NCBI GenBank assembly: GCA_023159155.1
Contig: JAJNNX010000009.1
Location: forward strand, 806,001 to 870,000
Origin: Ustulina deusta
Lineage: Eukaryota; Ascomycota; Sordariomycetes; Xylariales; Xylariaceae
Direction: 5' to 3'
Length of the DNA stretch: 64,000 bases
The notes under the pieces were generated by a model, which was not told the origin of the DNA, did no database searches, and worked only from the letters and a program-made list of their open reading frames with translations. A program made the position numbers and the translations under genes. This document shows, piece after piece, positions 43,924 through 56,442 of the stretch (position 1 is the first letter of the stretch; every line of letters begins with the position of its first letter).

Positions 43924-44894
43924 GACTTCGCAAATTTTGAGGCCTCGATGGTCAACAGAATCACCTTGTTGTCATTTCTAAATAAATAATTGCTCATGAT
44001 CCGAGGTAATTATTGCGGTAGAAAAAGGCGGGGAAATCACCTGGCCTGTCAGCCTCCTATGCATAGTCCTGTGCATTGCAGATGGTATGGTGGGCTCCAT
44101 TCTTGGACTCCAAAACCTCCAGTCCGGCTTCTATGCCAACTCCTCCACATTTGCATGCGCACTTATACATCAGCTTGGGTACATGTGCCATAACAATGCT
44201 ACGCCTTGAATAATCTAGTGCAGTTACTGTCCGATTATTGAAAAGGAAGAAAAGTATCGCGATCACACTTCGCTTGGGATTTTTGTTTACATTGGTTTTT
44301 AAGTCCCCCCTTTTTTGGGAGGGAGCGGAGGGAGGGCTTGCAAATTACCAATGACGGATTGCATGTGAGCATTATTAGGGGCCCTGAATGCAGAGATTAC
44401 ATTCCAGGTAACAGTCACCATAAGCAGCGCGTTTCTTACCTTATTTTAGCGTTTTCTAGCAGAACTGCTAGCACCAAACATGGGCATAAAGTGTCTCAAA
44501 CTTGTCGTTCACCGTGGAGCAGCGTTTAGCCTATAGGAATTATCTCTTGATGTCCGAAAACAACCATGAGCTTTGTTCGTGACGGAAGTAGCTTGAAGCT
44601 TGGAAAAAAACGACATCCCATGGGAACTAATGCGACGAGCTCAAAGGAAAGGAATGCAATCGTTCTGGGACAATTTATCGATAAGTAGAAATGCTTTCGT
44701 AGTCTAGAAGTGACTTCCATTGTCCCTATTCTTTGTCCAAGTAGCTTCGTTATCTCTCTTCTTACTTCGTTTCCCCCTTGTTTCCCATGCCTCACGGTCT
44801 CGGCTTTCTTAGAGGTGCCTTGATGGACTAAGTTCCTACTCTCACAAGTCTGTCGCAAGAGAGCTGCGCTTCACATGGAGAGTGCCTTAGAGGT
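43924..44894. other. Divergent spacer, HET relic to zinc-finger gene
   Basis: Upstream of the leftward HET relic and the rightward zinc-finger gene. Contains a C6T6G3 homopolymer cluster near 44305-44320. Short open frames on both strands show no family features. Confidence 0.5.
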
Positions 44895-47800
44895 ATGATC
44901 ATGCCGCTTGTTGCTTTGAAAAGGAGAGCAAAATCACGTCACATTCCCTACGGCCTACCTCTATCGGAGAAGCAGAAGCCATTGAAGGGACAGCAATCAA
45001 CTACCAGGACTGCAAAATCAGCCTTACCTTCAACACCAGCCACGGAGAACACAACCAACATCCCAGCAAAGATGGCGTTTGCAGGAGAGATGGAAGTCGA
45101 CGAGCTGATGGCGGACGATGAGTTGGTCACTGACAGCGACAGAATGAGTTTCGGGTTCAGCGAAAAAGAAGATGAAGACGAGGACATCATGACCCTCCAG
45201 CCCAAAATACCTTTCAAAGAAAGAGCCGATCCCTTCATCAGTGTGAAAGACAAGAAATTCCTGAGAATCGAAAATTATTTCTTCTCGCTACTGCGCACCC
45301 CTGGGTTGTCAATCGACGGTATCCTTGAGGGTACCTTCGATGCCCATGAGATCGCTCTCATCACGCCTCAGCTAGGGCCCCCAGACATCGTTAGGTGGCA
45401 GATGAGAAATGCGCGGCGCTTCCATGAGAACCTTGAAACACGATTTAAGGGACACACTAATACGGTAGCATTCAAGATGGCTTGCCTCTATTTTGGGTTA
45501 CCTGTTGAACCACTACGTATGGAAATGATGTCTTTTCTCTCGCCGCCAGACCCGGACCCGCTCGAGAAGGAAGTTGTGCCAAATCCCAATCCACTGGGGT
45601 TTCTTGACGTGTACAGCAAGGAAGATGAATGTAAGTCATTCCCTGGCATTTTACTCCGCGGACCCTACCCTCACATATTCTAACTTTAAGTCTAATCATT
45701 GTATTTTAGCCATTCATAGTGAGAACATTCTGAGTCTACGTGGCGGCGGTGATTATACTGTAAACGAAAAGGACAATACTGTTACTTGGATTCCCTCACC
45801 TCGGAACAAGAAGGCGGTAATTCCGCCAGCCGTGAAGGTAGAACAGGCCATCCAAGAGATCTCACCTGAGGATCATCAAATGGATGGTGTTTTCTGGTCC
45901 ACCGCGCCGCAGCCTCCTCCCAACACGAAGAAGGAGGACGATTCGTCGGCCCCACAGATACGCCTTTATGGCTGGCAGGGTGCAGTCGATACAGCCCTCA
46001 AGTACCGCGAGTTTGTTTCCAAGGTCGATAAGCTCGTTAGCAATTGGGATGGAACAGATCTATCCATCTACGTTGACATTTTCCGCGTGTCTCCTCTCAA
46101 ATTCGTAGAAACCGTGCAGGGATCTATCAATCATGGCGAATTTGGAGGGGCTCCTGCTGGTGATACAGTCTGGGAGGTGTTGCAGAAATACTTTGGGAAC
46201 GGAGATACTAAGAAGCACGCTTGCTTTATCCGTCTATCTTCAGACGGTAAAGAGAATCACCCTGATGGGTATCAACCATCGAGCAAGGACAAACATGTGA
46301 TTCGAATTGAGAACGCAGATAACCAGGATTTGGCGTATATGAAAGTACCAAGCAATCTTCATGCAGACCACAAACCCCATCAATTCAGCGTGGAGTATAT
46401 GCATGCCATGCAATTCTTCTTGCTCCCTTACCCACCACATGCTTCGGTTATCTATCAAGACGGCCTCACTGGTGATGCCTATCAGTACCTTGATCCCCCA
46501 AGGGAGCTATGGGAGGGGGTTATTGATGCAAATGGAGGGGGCTCACCGATGAAAATGTCCTTCAAGCTGAAAGCGATGAATGAGCATGAGACTCCAATCA
46601 TAATCCCGGGGGCGTCAGGGCTAGACAATGGTGTGAATCGGCTAGATCTCCGAAAGGGGAAAACCGAGACCCCCATGGTCAGCAAAAGTCTAGGTGACGT
46701 GTATGAGGTGATGAAATTATCCTTATGGCATGTTAATTTGAGGCGCGAATGCAACGGCTTCGAAATCTGGCGCCAAGGCACCGACTTCAAAAATCTCCGT
46801 GAACCGCCCGCACGTATTGCGTTCTCCGGCAACATCAGAAGCCCAAGATCCTTGGGGAACTGGCAGGACTTTTTAAACGTCCTTCCGGACGGCGGACCAC
46901 TCGGCTTTGTTGTTCGCCCAGTCTACAAGGCTTATCGGCTAGAAGGTGACAGGGAACCGGTCAGCGTGCAACTCAACGAACTTGACCTTCAAAGCTTCAA
47001 GGCTCTCGTGCGCAACCGCATATACGAGTTCTACAACCCCGAAGACCCGTCACAAGTTCTTGGCTTGCACCCCAGCAGCGAGGGGTCATTCCAAGCCGAG
47101 CTAACCATTCGACACAACACGACTGAAGATGAGTGGCAGTGGATTCGCAGGAACATTGTCGAGCCGGAACTTCTCGTGTCAGTTGATGACCTAGGTAATG
47201 ACTGGAGTAAGTATTCTAAACAGCTCTGCTTCCAGCTGTGAACGACGATCTAACGAGAAGGTAGTAATTCAAGAGGGGTTGTCAGTATGGGGCCCGCGAT
47301 ATATTTCCCAGAGCTATGCCGACAATCGACGAATTCCCACAGCAACAGCCGGAGCTTCTTTCCCTTTGCCAGTAGGGGCCCTTATTAACAAGACTGCTCC
47401 CATATCCGAAAGCGGCTCCAGTCGGCTGTCTTTGTCCCCCGTCCCCAGGTCTGCAAACATATTTACTGAGCATCCTCCCCCTCGCGTTCCCAGTGGCTTT
47501 AGAAGCACACATACTGGGAACCCTTCTCCCTTTGCACAAAGGGGTCCAAATACAGTCAACCAGATCAACAGAGGCACTGAGACGGACACGAACCAGGGAC
47601 CACTTGACTTCCTGTTCAGGAACTCGAAGAATACGAAGGCTGAAGCTGAAAGGATGCGAGCACTACGTAGTCGCGCCTTCACAGAAGTAAGCTCGATATT
47701 CACCAACCCTCTGAAGCCGGTGATGCCGCTGTACGGACCACCGCTGGAAACGATCATCAAGACGGGTCCTAGCATGCCTGGCGTTTCGATTGCGATGATG

Positions 47801-49477
47801 ACGCCAACGGAGATGCTCCGACTCCAAAAAGAGGCCCATTCTCTGCGCTTCCAGTTATTGGACCGCACCCGGGTGTGCCCCTACGCAGACTGCGATCGCT
47901 ATTTCACGTTCGCTGACGGAGCAGGCCTTGATCGGCACGTAAGAGAGGATCACAACATTCTGCGCTGTTTCCTCTGCGATAAGAACGAGCACCTCCTACC
48001 CTACTACAACACCGACAAAATCAAAGAGCACTTCGTCACGGAGCACCTCGACGAGATTCTAAGAAGCTACGGAAAACAAGTTAGCCCCCGAGCAGAGCCC
48101 AAACCGGCGAGGTCAAAGCTGCACATGACCCCGGATGGAGAGGTAAAGGAAGAGGCCTCGGAGGGATATCCAGAAGATGCGTTCGAGGACGATGGTTCCG
48201 AGGACGAGGAGAGAGAAAAGCCGCAGAAGAACTACCACTACATCACGAGCTCGAGTGAATCGAGTGGCAGCCGCGGAAGTTCTCCCACGCCGAAAAAGCG
48301 CCATGCCTTCAGCGAGCCTTACAACGGGAAGAACGTCTGGAATCATCTCGCCGATCTCGTCAAGAGAGGCGAGAACCCGTGGAACAAGCTCATGGCGGCT
48401 AAACAAGCGCCCGCCGACGCACGCCCGCCGCACGCGGAGCCGAGCTTTGCGATCCCGGGCAGGCCGGTGGCGTCGGACCTCGGGCAGAAGCTGTACCAGG
48501 CGAAACTCGAAGCGGCGCGGGCAGCGAGACCGGCGTCCTCGACAGCGGCGGTAGGGGAGCCTTCGCCGATGGACCCGGACACAGACAAAGACGACGACGG
48601 CGACAGGGTGGTGGCCGCGACGGAGCCGGCGCGGCCAACGGCGACGAAGACGGCAGACGGCAGGGCGGAGATCTTCACGCTCGTGAACCCGAGCCCGGGC
48701 ACGTGGGAGGAGAACGGGGCGTGGATCAAGGGCGTGCTGGAGCGGTACGTGGCGGCGGGCGGGAAGACCTTCTTCGGCCTCAACGCCGACACGCCGCGGT
48801 ACAAGCTGTTCACGGCCGTCAACCCGCGCCCGGGCACGTCCGAGGAGAACGACGAGTTCATCCGCGCCCAGCTGGAGGAGTACGTCCGCGAGGGCGGCAA
48901 GCTGTCCTCGCTGGCGTGGAAGAAGAATAAGAAGGAGGGGGAGGCCGAGGCCGAGGAGGAAGCGGACGAGGAGAAGGCGGAGGAGGAAGAAGAAGAAAAG
49001 CCCGCGGCATCACCGAAGGTGTCGGCGCAAGCCGTCGAAGACGGGAACAAGGAAATGAAGAATGAGGAGGAGAAGAATGAGAAGAACGAGGAGAAGAAGA
49101 ACGAGGAGAAGAAGAACGAGGAGAAGAAGAACGAGGAGAAGAAGAACGAGGAGAAGAAGAACGAGGAGAAGGGGAAGAAGAAGAATAAGGGGAAGCGCAA
49201 GAGGCCGGCGGATCTCGACGCCGTGTTCGACACCTCGGCCTCGGGGTCCGACGTCTACGAGTACTCGGAGCGCAGCGCCGTCTCGGACCCGCCGACGAAT
49301 CTGGCGCCCGACGCCCCGCCTTCGCCGTCGCCGTCGCCTAAGAGGCTGCGCAAGACGAAGCCCCAGCCGCCTCCGCCCACGCCCGTCACGCCCGCGCGCA
49401 GCGCACGCTCTGTCCAGGCTGCGGCGGCTGTCGTCGTCACTGCGTTGAGCTCGCCGGCGACGTCGGATAGCGAGTGA
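44895..49477 (+). CDS. Large C2H2 zinc-finger protein of unknown function
   Basis: Three exons, 44895-45630, 45710-47206 and 47265-49477, joined in frame (DE-SIHSEN; DW-IIQEGLSVW, with a TCTAAC branch site); 1,481 residues from the first ATG, or 1,422 from the ATG at 45072, whose GCAAAGATGG context is stronger. The N-terminal ~750 residues are mostly globular, with no named domain recognised. Residues ~949-975 hold a C2H2-like finger (CPYADC...RHVREDH) directly followed by a second Cys/His cluster (CFLC...HFVTEH). Downstream are two copies of a ~45 residue element beginning FTLVNPSPGTWEENGAW and FTAVNPRPGTSEENDEF, then an acidic/basic tract with six exact 15-nt repeats, a Lys/Arg cluster (KKNKGKRKRP) that could be a nuclear signal, and a Pro/Ala-rich end. 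A nuclear, nucleic-acid-binding role is inferred. GC rises sharply in the last third. Confidence 0.78.
49081..49170 (+). repeat. Six tandem 15-nt coding repeats (Lys/Asn/Glu)
   Basis: Six identical units GAAGAACGAGGAGAA encode consecutive EKKNE pentapeptides inside the zinc-finger gene. Perfect identity at the DNA level suggests recent slippage expansion; the length is a multiple of three, so the frame is kept. Confidence 0.92.
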
Positions 49478-50103
49478 TAAGGGGGGGAGGGGGAGAGGGG
49501 ACGAGGGCTCAGGGACGGGTGGAAGGAAGGAAGAAAGAAAGAAAGAAAGGGCGGACGGAGGAACGTCTGATATGTTGATGAAACTTGAACGGGCGAGAGG
49601 GGCTCGTCGTTATTACTAGAACGAGATGGCAGTGCGGAGAGCGGAAAGACGGGGAAGAGGGGGGAAAAGAAAGATAGAGGGCTGTTTCTTTTGCTTCGTC
49701 GTTGGTTGTTGCGTGTATCTCGCATTGCAGATGGCTTGTTGTTTCTATCCCGGGATAGATGCCGCATGGGAGGATGGAGGATGGGCGAGGTGAGGAATTG
49801 TTGTTGAGGGGCGCGGAGACTGCTGAGCACACGGACGATGTAATCGATCCTCGATAGCCGAATTCCATTTGTTCTTTGTAATATGCTGTTTTTCTTGCTA
49901 TCGCCAAGTTGGCAGTGCCCGCAGGGAGAGGAAGTTAAGGGGGTTGGCGTGACGAAGGCGAATGAAGAAGTATTGTTGTGTAGACTTGTATTCTTCGTGG
50001 TCTATGGCCTACCTATCTGTGTATTAGACTACTTAGGTAAATCCACTTTCTAGCATCGTGTCTTTTCTTGTAGTTATCAGTATTGAGATCTCATCTGTGC
50101 TGT

Positions 50104-50143
<40 letters not shown>

Positions 50144-51075
50144 GGATGAATGATCCGATGATCCTTTTGACCTCGTTGCTAACTAGTTGTATATCTAAAG
50201 CATCTCAGCTGATCCAGCTCTTACGAAGTCTCCAAGCGACAGGTCCCACGATGAAGATAGTCAAGGGGTCTGTGAGCCATAAGTGCATATATGTATATAT
50301 ATTCCGAAATCTGAACATGAGCTATAGAGATATTACATGAGTGATCCTGTCATTGCATCTCACTATTCGATTGCTCGTCATGGAGGAACGAGAAAGGGTT
50401 GTTTCCCGTTTTCATCCTCATTCGCTGGCGATACGAATCCCAGCGATGAAACGCAAATCCAAGACCTACCTGCCCATATCCTCCGATTCACGCGATACCT
50501 CACGATTTCGAATAGCTAATATGTCTAAAAAGCATGTTGCTCAATGGGATCAGTTGGCGGTCATAATCATAGGCCTAGCTGGATAAGGATAGGAGAGCCC
50601 CCAAGAAGATATATTCCATTTATTATGATTACACATCAAGCAGAAATGACTTGGTCGAGCCTAGTCATCTCTCCCAGAAGACTTTGTCTCGCAAAGGGAG
50701 TCAATCTTACCACCTTACACTGCGTCTGGAAGCACAAGTACAGATCACATCACGAACTATGAGGTTAATCCAATGCTCAGATGTTATGAATGCTCGTCCA
50801 TGCCCTATTCTCTAATTTCTAGGATGGACCACAGAATGCATTGATTCTTCGCCTTAGTTGATGCGAGGTGGAAACTCAGCCGTGGTATCTCAAACACAAA
50901 CGAAGCGTCTTCTCCCTTTTCAAACCCGTTGTAGGTCTCCCGTCCGCCAGGGTTCGTGTGCGTGTACTGGTGATGTCGAGTTCTATAACCTAGTCCAAAA
51001 AACGACCATGGATTAATGAGGGAGAGCCCAAAATGCAGGCATTCTGCGTGCTACCAGTGCAACGAAGATAAGCTA
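49478..51075. other. Convergent intergenic region, zinc-finger gene to cet1
   Basis: Directly after the zinc-finger gene is a purine-rich stretch (GGGGGAGG..., GAAGGAAGAAAGAAAG) that produces spurious leftward open frames. A (CT)14 run follows at 50109. No recognisable gene or RNA. Confidence 0.55.
50109..50136. repeat. (CT)14 microsatellite
   Basis: Fourteen CT units, followed by TTCTCTC. Simple slippage-prone repeat. Confidence 0.92.
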
Positions 51076-53791
51076 TCACATGGTCGGCTGGGGACACCGC
51101 CTCGCCAACACACGTATGTTATCGATCAACCCGTCGACTAAATCCGAATATCTGTTTGGTTCACCCTTCATGAGTAGGTGGCCGTGTTCGTACAACACGC
51201 GTGATTCCAACTCAATCTCCAGCTCATGCTCCTTGGAGGGCGCACCCGGCTGCCCCTGTGGGCCCTGAGTTTCTCGGGTGACTTGAGTCAAGTCAATCTG
51301 GTAAAACCCGTGAGTGTAGCTTAGCCTGTCTTTATTACGATCTGGTTGCCGATCTTTGTTCGGGATCTGGTTCTGTTCGATTTCTTGGACAGGACCGTCC
51401 CAGTCCCATTCGATGTTGACACTAATTCGGCAATCTAAGGGCATATGGGACATGTGGATATGGAGGTCGGCAACTCGTGCTTTCACGATCTTAGCAAGCA
51501 CGCTACCCGTCTTTTGATCGTACGTGATTCGAGCTTTGACCGGCCCGTTCTGCTGGAGCAGGTTGGAGATCGAGGGGGGTATTCTCTGGCGCAAATGAGC
51601 CGGCAGATCGAAGAATCGGTCCGTTTGGCGGCGGTGGACGTATTGTATTTGGACTCGGGGTTCGGCCGTAGAATTGCGAGGGAACAATGAGGCCTTCACC
51701 TGTTCGTTTAGATACTCATTGAGCACTCGGTGTTGATTCTGCGATCAACGCTAATCAGTACGACGGTTGAAGGCAATGAGTAGTGCATATAGTAGAGTTG
51801 AACATCGGAACGGGTTGGGTACGAACCTCAGTCATAGAACTTCGGAAGGCTATCCTAGCCCCTTCCCCTATGACGCACTCGCCCGCCTGAATCCTCAATT
51901 CGACACGGTCATTTGTGCTCTTGTCAATGATAGTACCAAGCTTTGCCTCGATCTCAAATTGCGCGCCACGTGAACGTAGCTCAACAGGGTTAGGGCCCTG
52001 CAACACGTTGTAAACGAAAAAATCGGCAATGGAGCGAGATATGACGTCGATAGGCCTTGAGGCCTCGATAGTAGGCTCCCAAGGGAATGGCTGTCCTCCA
52101 AATGTCAAGGAGCCTTTAGCTGCGACCTGACTGGGTTCCTCCCTGGAGAGTGTGGTCGATCGTGCGGTTTCTGGCGAGGTGTGGCGGGATGCGTGCTCTA
52201 CCCTCATAATCGGAGCGGGCTCAGAATGCGTACCGTTGACGGAGGCGATCGAGCTGGGGACACCTGCTCCTTGTTGTTTGATGGAAAAGTTGCGGCTTGC
52301 AGCGAGTGTCCGCTTACGGCCGGATTGGGCCCAAATGGGAGTACCGCTGTGTGTAATACGCTTTTTTCGGGGCATGGTGGGCGAAGTGGACGAGCGTTGC
52401 GAAGGAAGGGCGTGGTGACCGTTCAACTTGGGAGGAGGAGGTGGCTGGCGTTGATTCTCCACCTCGTCTGGTCGCAAATCTCGGTCATCTAATTTTCGCT
52501 TGGCAGGGGTCATGTCGCGCTGCGATTCCATGTTTGCTACAGAACCCGGGGGAGGGTGAGGTTGCAAGCGTTGTTGAGTGTGGAATGGGTCTTGCTCGTT
52601 AGAGGCCGACTGGCCGGTGCTACTAGGTAAGCTAGGCACACGTGTCTTTGGTGAGACACTTATACTTCTCTCACGTTCGCTTCGGGATTGCTGGGACTGA
52701 GATCTTTGAGATTCACTGACCGCGTCATACGCACTGTGCCCGCCGCTCGGCATTCGGGGTATGGAAGCCGGTGGTGGGGGTGGAGGTGATGTCTTCATTT
52801 GTTGATACGGTACTGAGGCCGATGGCATGCGCTGCTGATATGGGCTGAGTGGCTGCTGGTAGTTTGTCGCTGGCGATTGCCGGGGAGGAGCGGTCATGGG
52901 TGGCCCTAGCGGAGTGGCGGGTTGCGGCGACTGATGTCGGTGGTGTTGTTGATCGAGATGTGTGGGAGGAGGATGGTGCATTGCAATAGGACTGCTTTGG
53001 CCATACGGGGGATAAGACGGATGTTGGCTGTGCGCAGATGTCGGTGTCGGTGTCGAGTGGATGGAGAGCGATCGCTGGTGTAAGTATTGGTGACTTCCGC
53101 CGGGGGTGCCAATAGGCGGCGTTTGTGGTATTGGTTGCGGTGGGTGCTGCTGTGACGGTTGTTGTTGTTGGCCGTGGGGATAAGAGACAGACACATGGGA
53201 GCCAACGGCGGGTTGGGAAGAATAGCTATCGCGTGAATAGTTCGAGGGGCCGTACTGATGGCGCTGCCCGGGACTTGCGGGCGGCTGCTGGGCAGGCGGA
53301 AACGGATAGCCGGCGGTGCTGCCAGCACTTACAGAGGATGTAGGGGTTTGACGGTACGGCGAAGGCCCGGACAACGATGCACTACTGGGTGATCGTAGAT
53401 CGTGGGGAGCCAGTGGCTGGAGTGGGGGAACCGATGGCCGCGCCGGGTAAGGGCCGCCGGGTGAAGGATGGTGATAGCTCGTAGGCGAAGCGTACGGCGC
53501 TGGTCCAGGGCCTGCGGAGGGTGGATTGTGATTCGGATGGCCAGGCGGCGGGTATTCGCGTGGCTGGGAGACGGGAGACGCATGGGTCGAGTGACTGTAG
53601 TCACGGAACGAATGCGGCGGCGGCGGCGGCGGGGCCGTGTGACCAGGTGTTCCAGGTGTAGCCGGGACTGGAACAACAGTGGACGTTGATATCGAATGAG
53701 CTGCCGGCGGAGGAGGAGGCGGATGAGCAGCCTTTGCCCTATCACCAGCAGCACCTCCCCCATCCGTGTTCAACACTGCGCGTAAATCCAT
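51076..53791 (-). CDS. cet1: mRNA-capping enzyme subunit beta, polynucleotide 5'-triphosphatase (Cet1 family)
   Basis: Removes the gamma phosphate from nascent RNA polymerase II transcripts, the first step of cap formation in the nucleus; partner of the guanylyltransferase. Two exons read leftward, 53791-51827 and 51738-51076, phase 0 (MTE to NQHRVLNEYL; donor GTTCGT); 875 residues. Residues 1 to ~560 are low-complexity Pro/Gln/Ser/His, far longer than the catalytic part and probably disordered. The tunnel-fold phosphatase occupies roughly 565-875. E613-I-E615 in FEIEAKLG is the first metal-binding glutamate pair, and EHELEIELES near the C-terminus is the second. Between them RISVNIEWDWDG, RITYDQKTGSVLAKIVK and HGFYQIDLTQVTRE match the family. 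The upstream Pro-rich repeats cause long spurious frames. The gene looks intact. Confidence 0.9.
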
Positions 53792-54675
53792 TCTCGAGGG
53801 TTATATTCCTTCGCGCGCGCATAAAGCCACCGCAATGGCGCAGCACTGGTTTGCGCGCGCGCACGACGTATAAACGGTACAAACGACCGAGGGAAAAGCA
53901 GGCCGGCCGACTCTGCTTTCTCGCTTGCTCCTTTGGTCTTGCTTTCTTTATCAAACCCTGCCTGTTCTCGCATCAATGTCCAAGCCCGCTTCCAATCTCA
54001 CGATCTTATCTTGCTCGTCTCGTCTCGTCTTGTCTCGTTCAACTCGGCCTAGCTATCGGTGTTCGGTGTCATAGACACATCTACATGGGGCGCTGTTCAT
54101 GGCCCGTATCCAAGAGTATGGTAGCCCCGTAACGGAGACAAAGCAACGCCGGAGGACAATACCTCCTACGGGCCTAGGCAGACTGGTTGGCACGTATAGA
54201 ATCGTAGAATCGAGAAAGTGGTGCGCGTATACGGCGAGGACGACGGGGAAGCCGATGGGTTGAAGTTTCACTCCCGGTGTGGTTTGCAAACAGGCGAGGA
54301 AGACGAGAGTTGGATAGATGCGTCCAGTTGAATGGTCTTATTTCTGTCCAGCCAAAGCCACCACCATTGATACGGCAATACAGGTAGTCCGATCTTGTTT
54401 CCCGAGTGCGATTAATTCAATTGATCGGGCACGGCATGACACAAGTAAGAGAGACGGAGTGACAGCGGACTTGATGGCAGAACGGTGCGCGCCCGAGCAG
54501 GTATCGATGAGCAATCGGGGAAATGATGAAAGGCACAGATGTAGCGTATGGGAGACAGCCTTCCGGCACGGATGTTGTTCGCTGGGTCGCCTGAAGCGGT
54601 CGCCAGAGACGAGACCGATGGAGATGGGAATACTTCGGCAAGGCGATGTCGATGCGACGGGGAATTTGGTGCGGT

Positions 54676-54743
54676 TGGTGGCGGCGGCGGCGGCGGTGGT
54701 GGAGGAGGAGGTGGTGGTGAGGCGAGGTGAGGTGAGGTGAGGT
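54676..54743. repeat. GGN triplet run followed by (GAGGT)4
   Basis: GGT/GGC/GGA triplets up to about 54720 run into four GAGGT units (54724-54743). Low-complexity, strand-asymmetric G-rich DNA that could form a G-quadruplex. Confidence 0.8.
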
Positions 54744-55523
54744 GAGGGTGTCTGTGGTTGGCGGTTGGCGACGCTATGAAAAATCGCAGAAGCAATGGAA
54801 GCAACAATCGCACAGGTCGCACTACTGGTGCCAATACATGTATGTAGGTATACTAGGTCGAGCCTATAGGTAAGGTACCTAGGCAGGTACTTAAGGTATC
54901 TACCTACAGGAGTCAGGCGACAACAGGCGCAGTGTAGGTAGATACCTGAGCACAGATATGTAGAGAGAGGCAGTGTAGATAGAGTTGCATGTAACAGGCA
55001 TGTGTGGTCTAGAACAACAGCAGTGTATAAAAATTTGAGGGTTACCTAAGTACGTGTATGGATCTTAAGTATGCGAGATACCTATCTGGGTAGTCTGGAT
55101 GGGTAGTCGAGATGAGGCGCGCAACATGGGGGACATGGGGCTCGAACTCAAGGCCGCAACATTGGGTCGGGAACCACCTGTCCGCGGCGTCGCCCAGGCA
55201 GACCCAGCATGGCCTCATCTGCCGAAACGAGACGCCATGTGATCTGCCTCTAACAGTTGACCGTCCAGGCAACGCGGGAGAGTGTTAGTGCTTGTCGGCG
55301 CTAATTGACTTGGCTACCTAACCCGTTGATCTTCGCTTCTTTTGCTGTCACTAGATACCTCTCAGATACCTACCCAGGCAACATCCTCCAGTGTGCCTGA
55401 GTGGTCCTCTTGCCCCTATTCCTAATATATGCTTATTCATACTGCTGACGGTGGTCTCTATTGCATCATTCTAGTCGACATAAATCAGATCCCGATCCCG
55501 ATAGTACCTGGTGCACCGTGTCC

Positions 55524-55535
55524 GTAGGTACCTAC
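55524..55535. promoter_or_regulatory. Perfect 12-bp palindrome GTAGGTACCTAC
   Basis: Exact self-complementary dodecamer in the cet1-rpn2 intergenic region; shorter versions of the same motif recur at many other noncoding sites in the window. Could be a protein-binding site or a remnant of a small repeat family; no direct evidence for either. Confidence 0.35.
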
Positions 55536-56442
55536 AGGACGGTTTTGTCTTCTTGAAAGCTCCATTAGTACCGAGGGTGAGTAAGGAACAACGTTGAGGC
55601 AATCAACTAAGGTACATATGCTATAGAAGTACTTACTTTGAATGATGAGCAACTCCTTACATGTGCATGTCTCTACGTGTACACTAGGCGGCTGGATGTA
55701 CCCCAGATAGGCAGTCTAGGCGACGATGAAATACCTAGTATTGGGCAGTTGGTACCAATACCTGCCATGTGCTTCGAAAGCGAGCTCCATGTTTTACAAA
55801 TATATGACACAGAGCTTTGAGACGGGCTCACATACCCTAGACCTCGACTGGGTAGGAAAACGTTGGGCAGGATGGATAACAAGGACAAGGCTGGTGATGT
55901 TGAGGCACGATTGATGAAGCCATCAAGCAAGGTTCGTTTATTGGCCACCGTAGTCAAGATTAGGCGAGGTAGGTAGGGTAGATAAGCGCCCGATAAGGAA
56001 ATGTAGGCCAGACACGAGCTGTAGGCAGAGCTCCGCCTGACGTGGACATGTGTGGATCTGCAACCTACCTCCCGATCTATACTACCTTAGTAATAGGTCA
56101 CTGTCCAGGCCATGAATGCCCTGATTACAGCACACTGGCTGCTGTAATTCTACCCAAGGTGCCACCTCAATAAGGCTACGAAGAATAGGTTGGACAGAAT
56201 CAGCTCTCTCTACCTCGCTCTGCCAATTCCATCCTCCGACATAACCCTCACCCTCAGTGTCTGCATCGACGCATACACTCCCATCATCCGCTGTCCCCAG
56301 CGCATTCCTCCGTCCCACCTGGTATTGGATTGCCCATTACCTGGCGATTCCCATATCAGCTCCATTGTCCTCGTCATCCTTCGGCAGAGCCGCAGATCCA
56401 CGGGCACACACCTCACATACATCCGCACGCGCATCTCTCGAC

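Larger units (their letters stand above)
53792..56442. other. Divergent intergenic region between cet1 and rpn2, rich in AGGTA/TACCT motifs
   Basis: Upstream region of both cet1 (leftward) and rpn2 (rightward). From 54835 to about 56095 it is unusually dense in AGGTA and TACCT pentamers, often arranged as palindromes (AAGGTACCTAGG near 54873, GTAGGTACCTAC at 55524). A GGN and GAGGT simple-repeat cluster lies at 54676-54743. Short open frames (for example 54412-54834 leftward, Pro-rich) are composed of these repeats and are rejected as genes. Confidence 0.55.

Noticed and set aside
48343..49233. Leftward 296-codon frame with long Ser/Phe repeats
   Set aside because: Antisense to the Glu/Lys repeats of the zinc-finger gene; the Phe/Ser runs are the reverse complement of GAA/GAG repeats.
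54412..54834. Leftward 140-codon Pro-rich frame
   Set aside because: Made mainly of the GGN/GAGGT simple repeat and its flank; no conserved features.
55125..55200. tRNA-like B-box (GAGTTCGAGCCCC on the minus strand)
   Set aside because: The flanking bases do not form T-arm and acceptor stems and no A-box was found at the right distance.
56157..56166. Possible proteasome control element (PACE, GGTGGCAAA) upstream of rpn2
   Set aside because: The minus-strand match reads GGTGGCACC, lacking the AA end; a partial match this short is not convincing.
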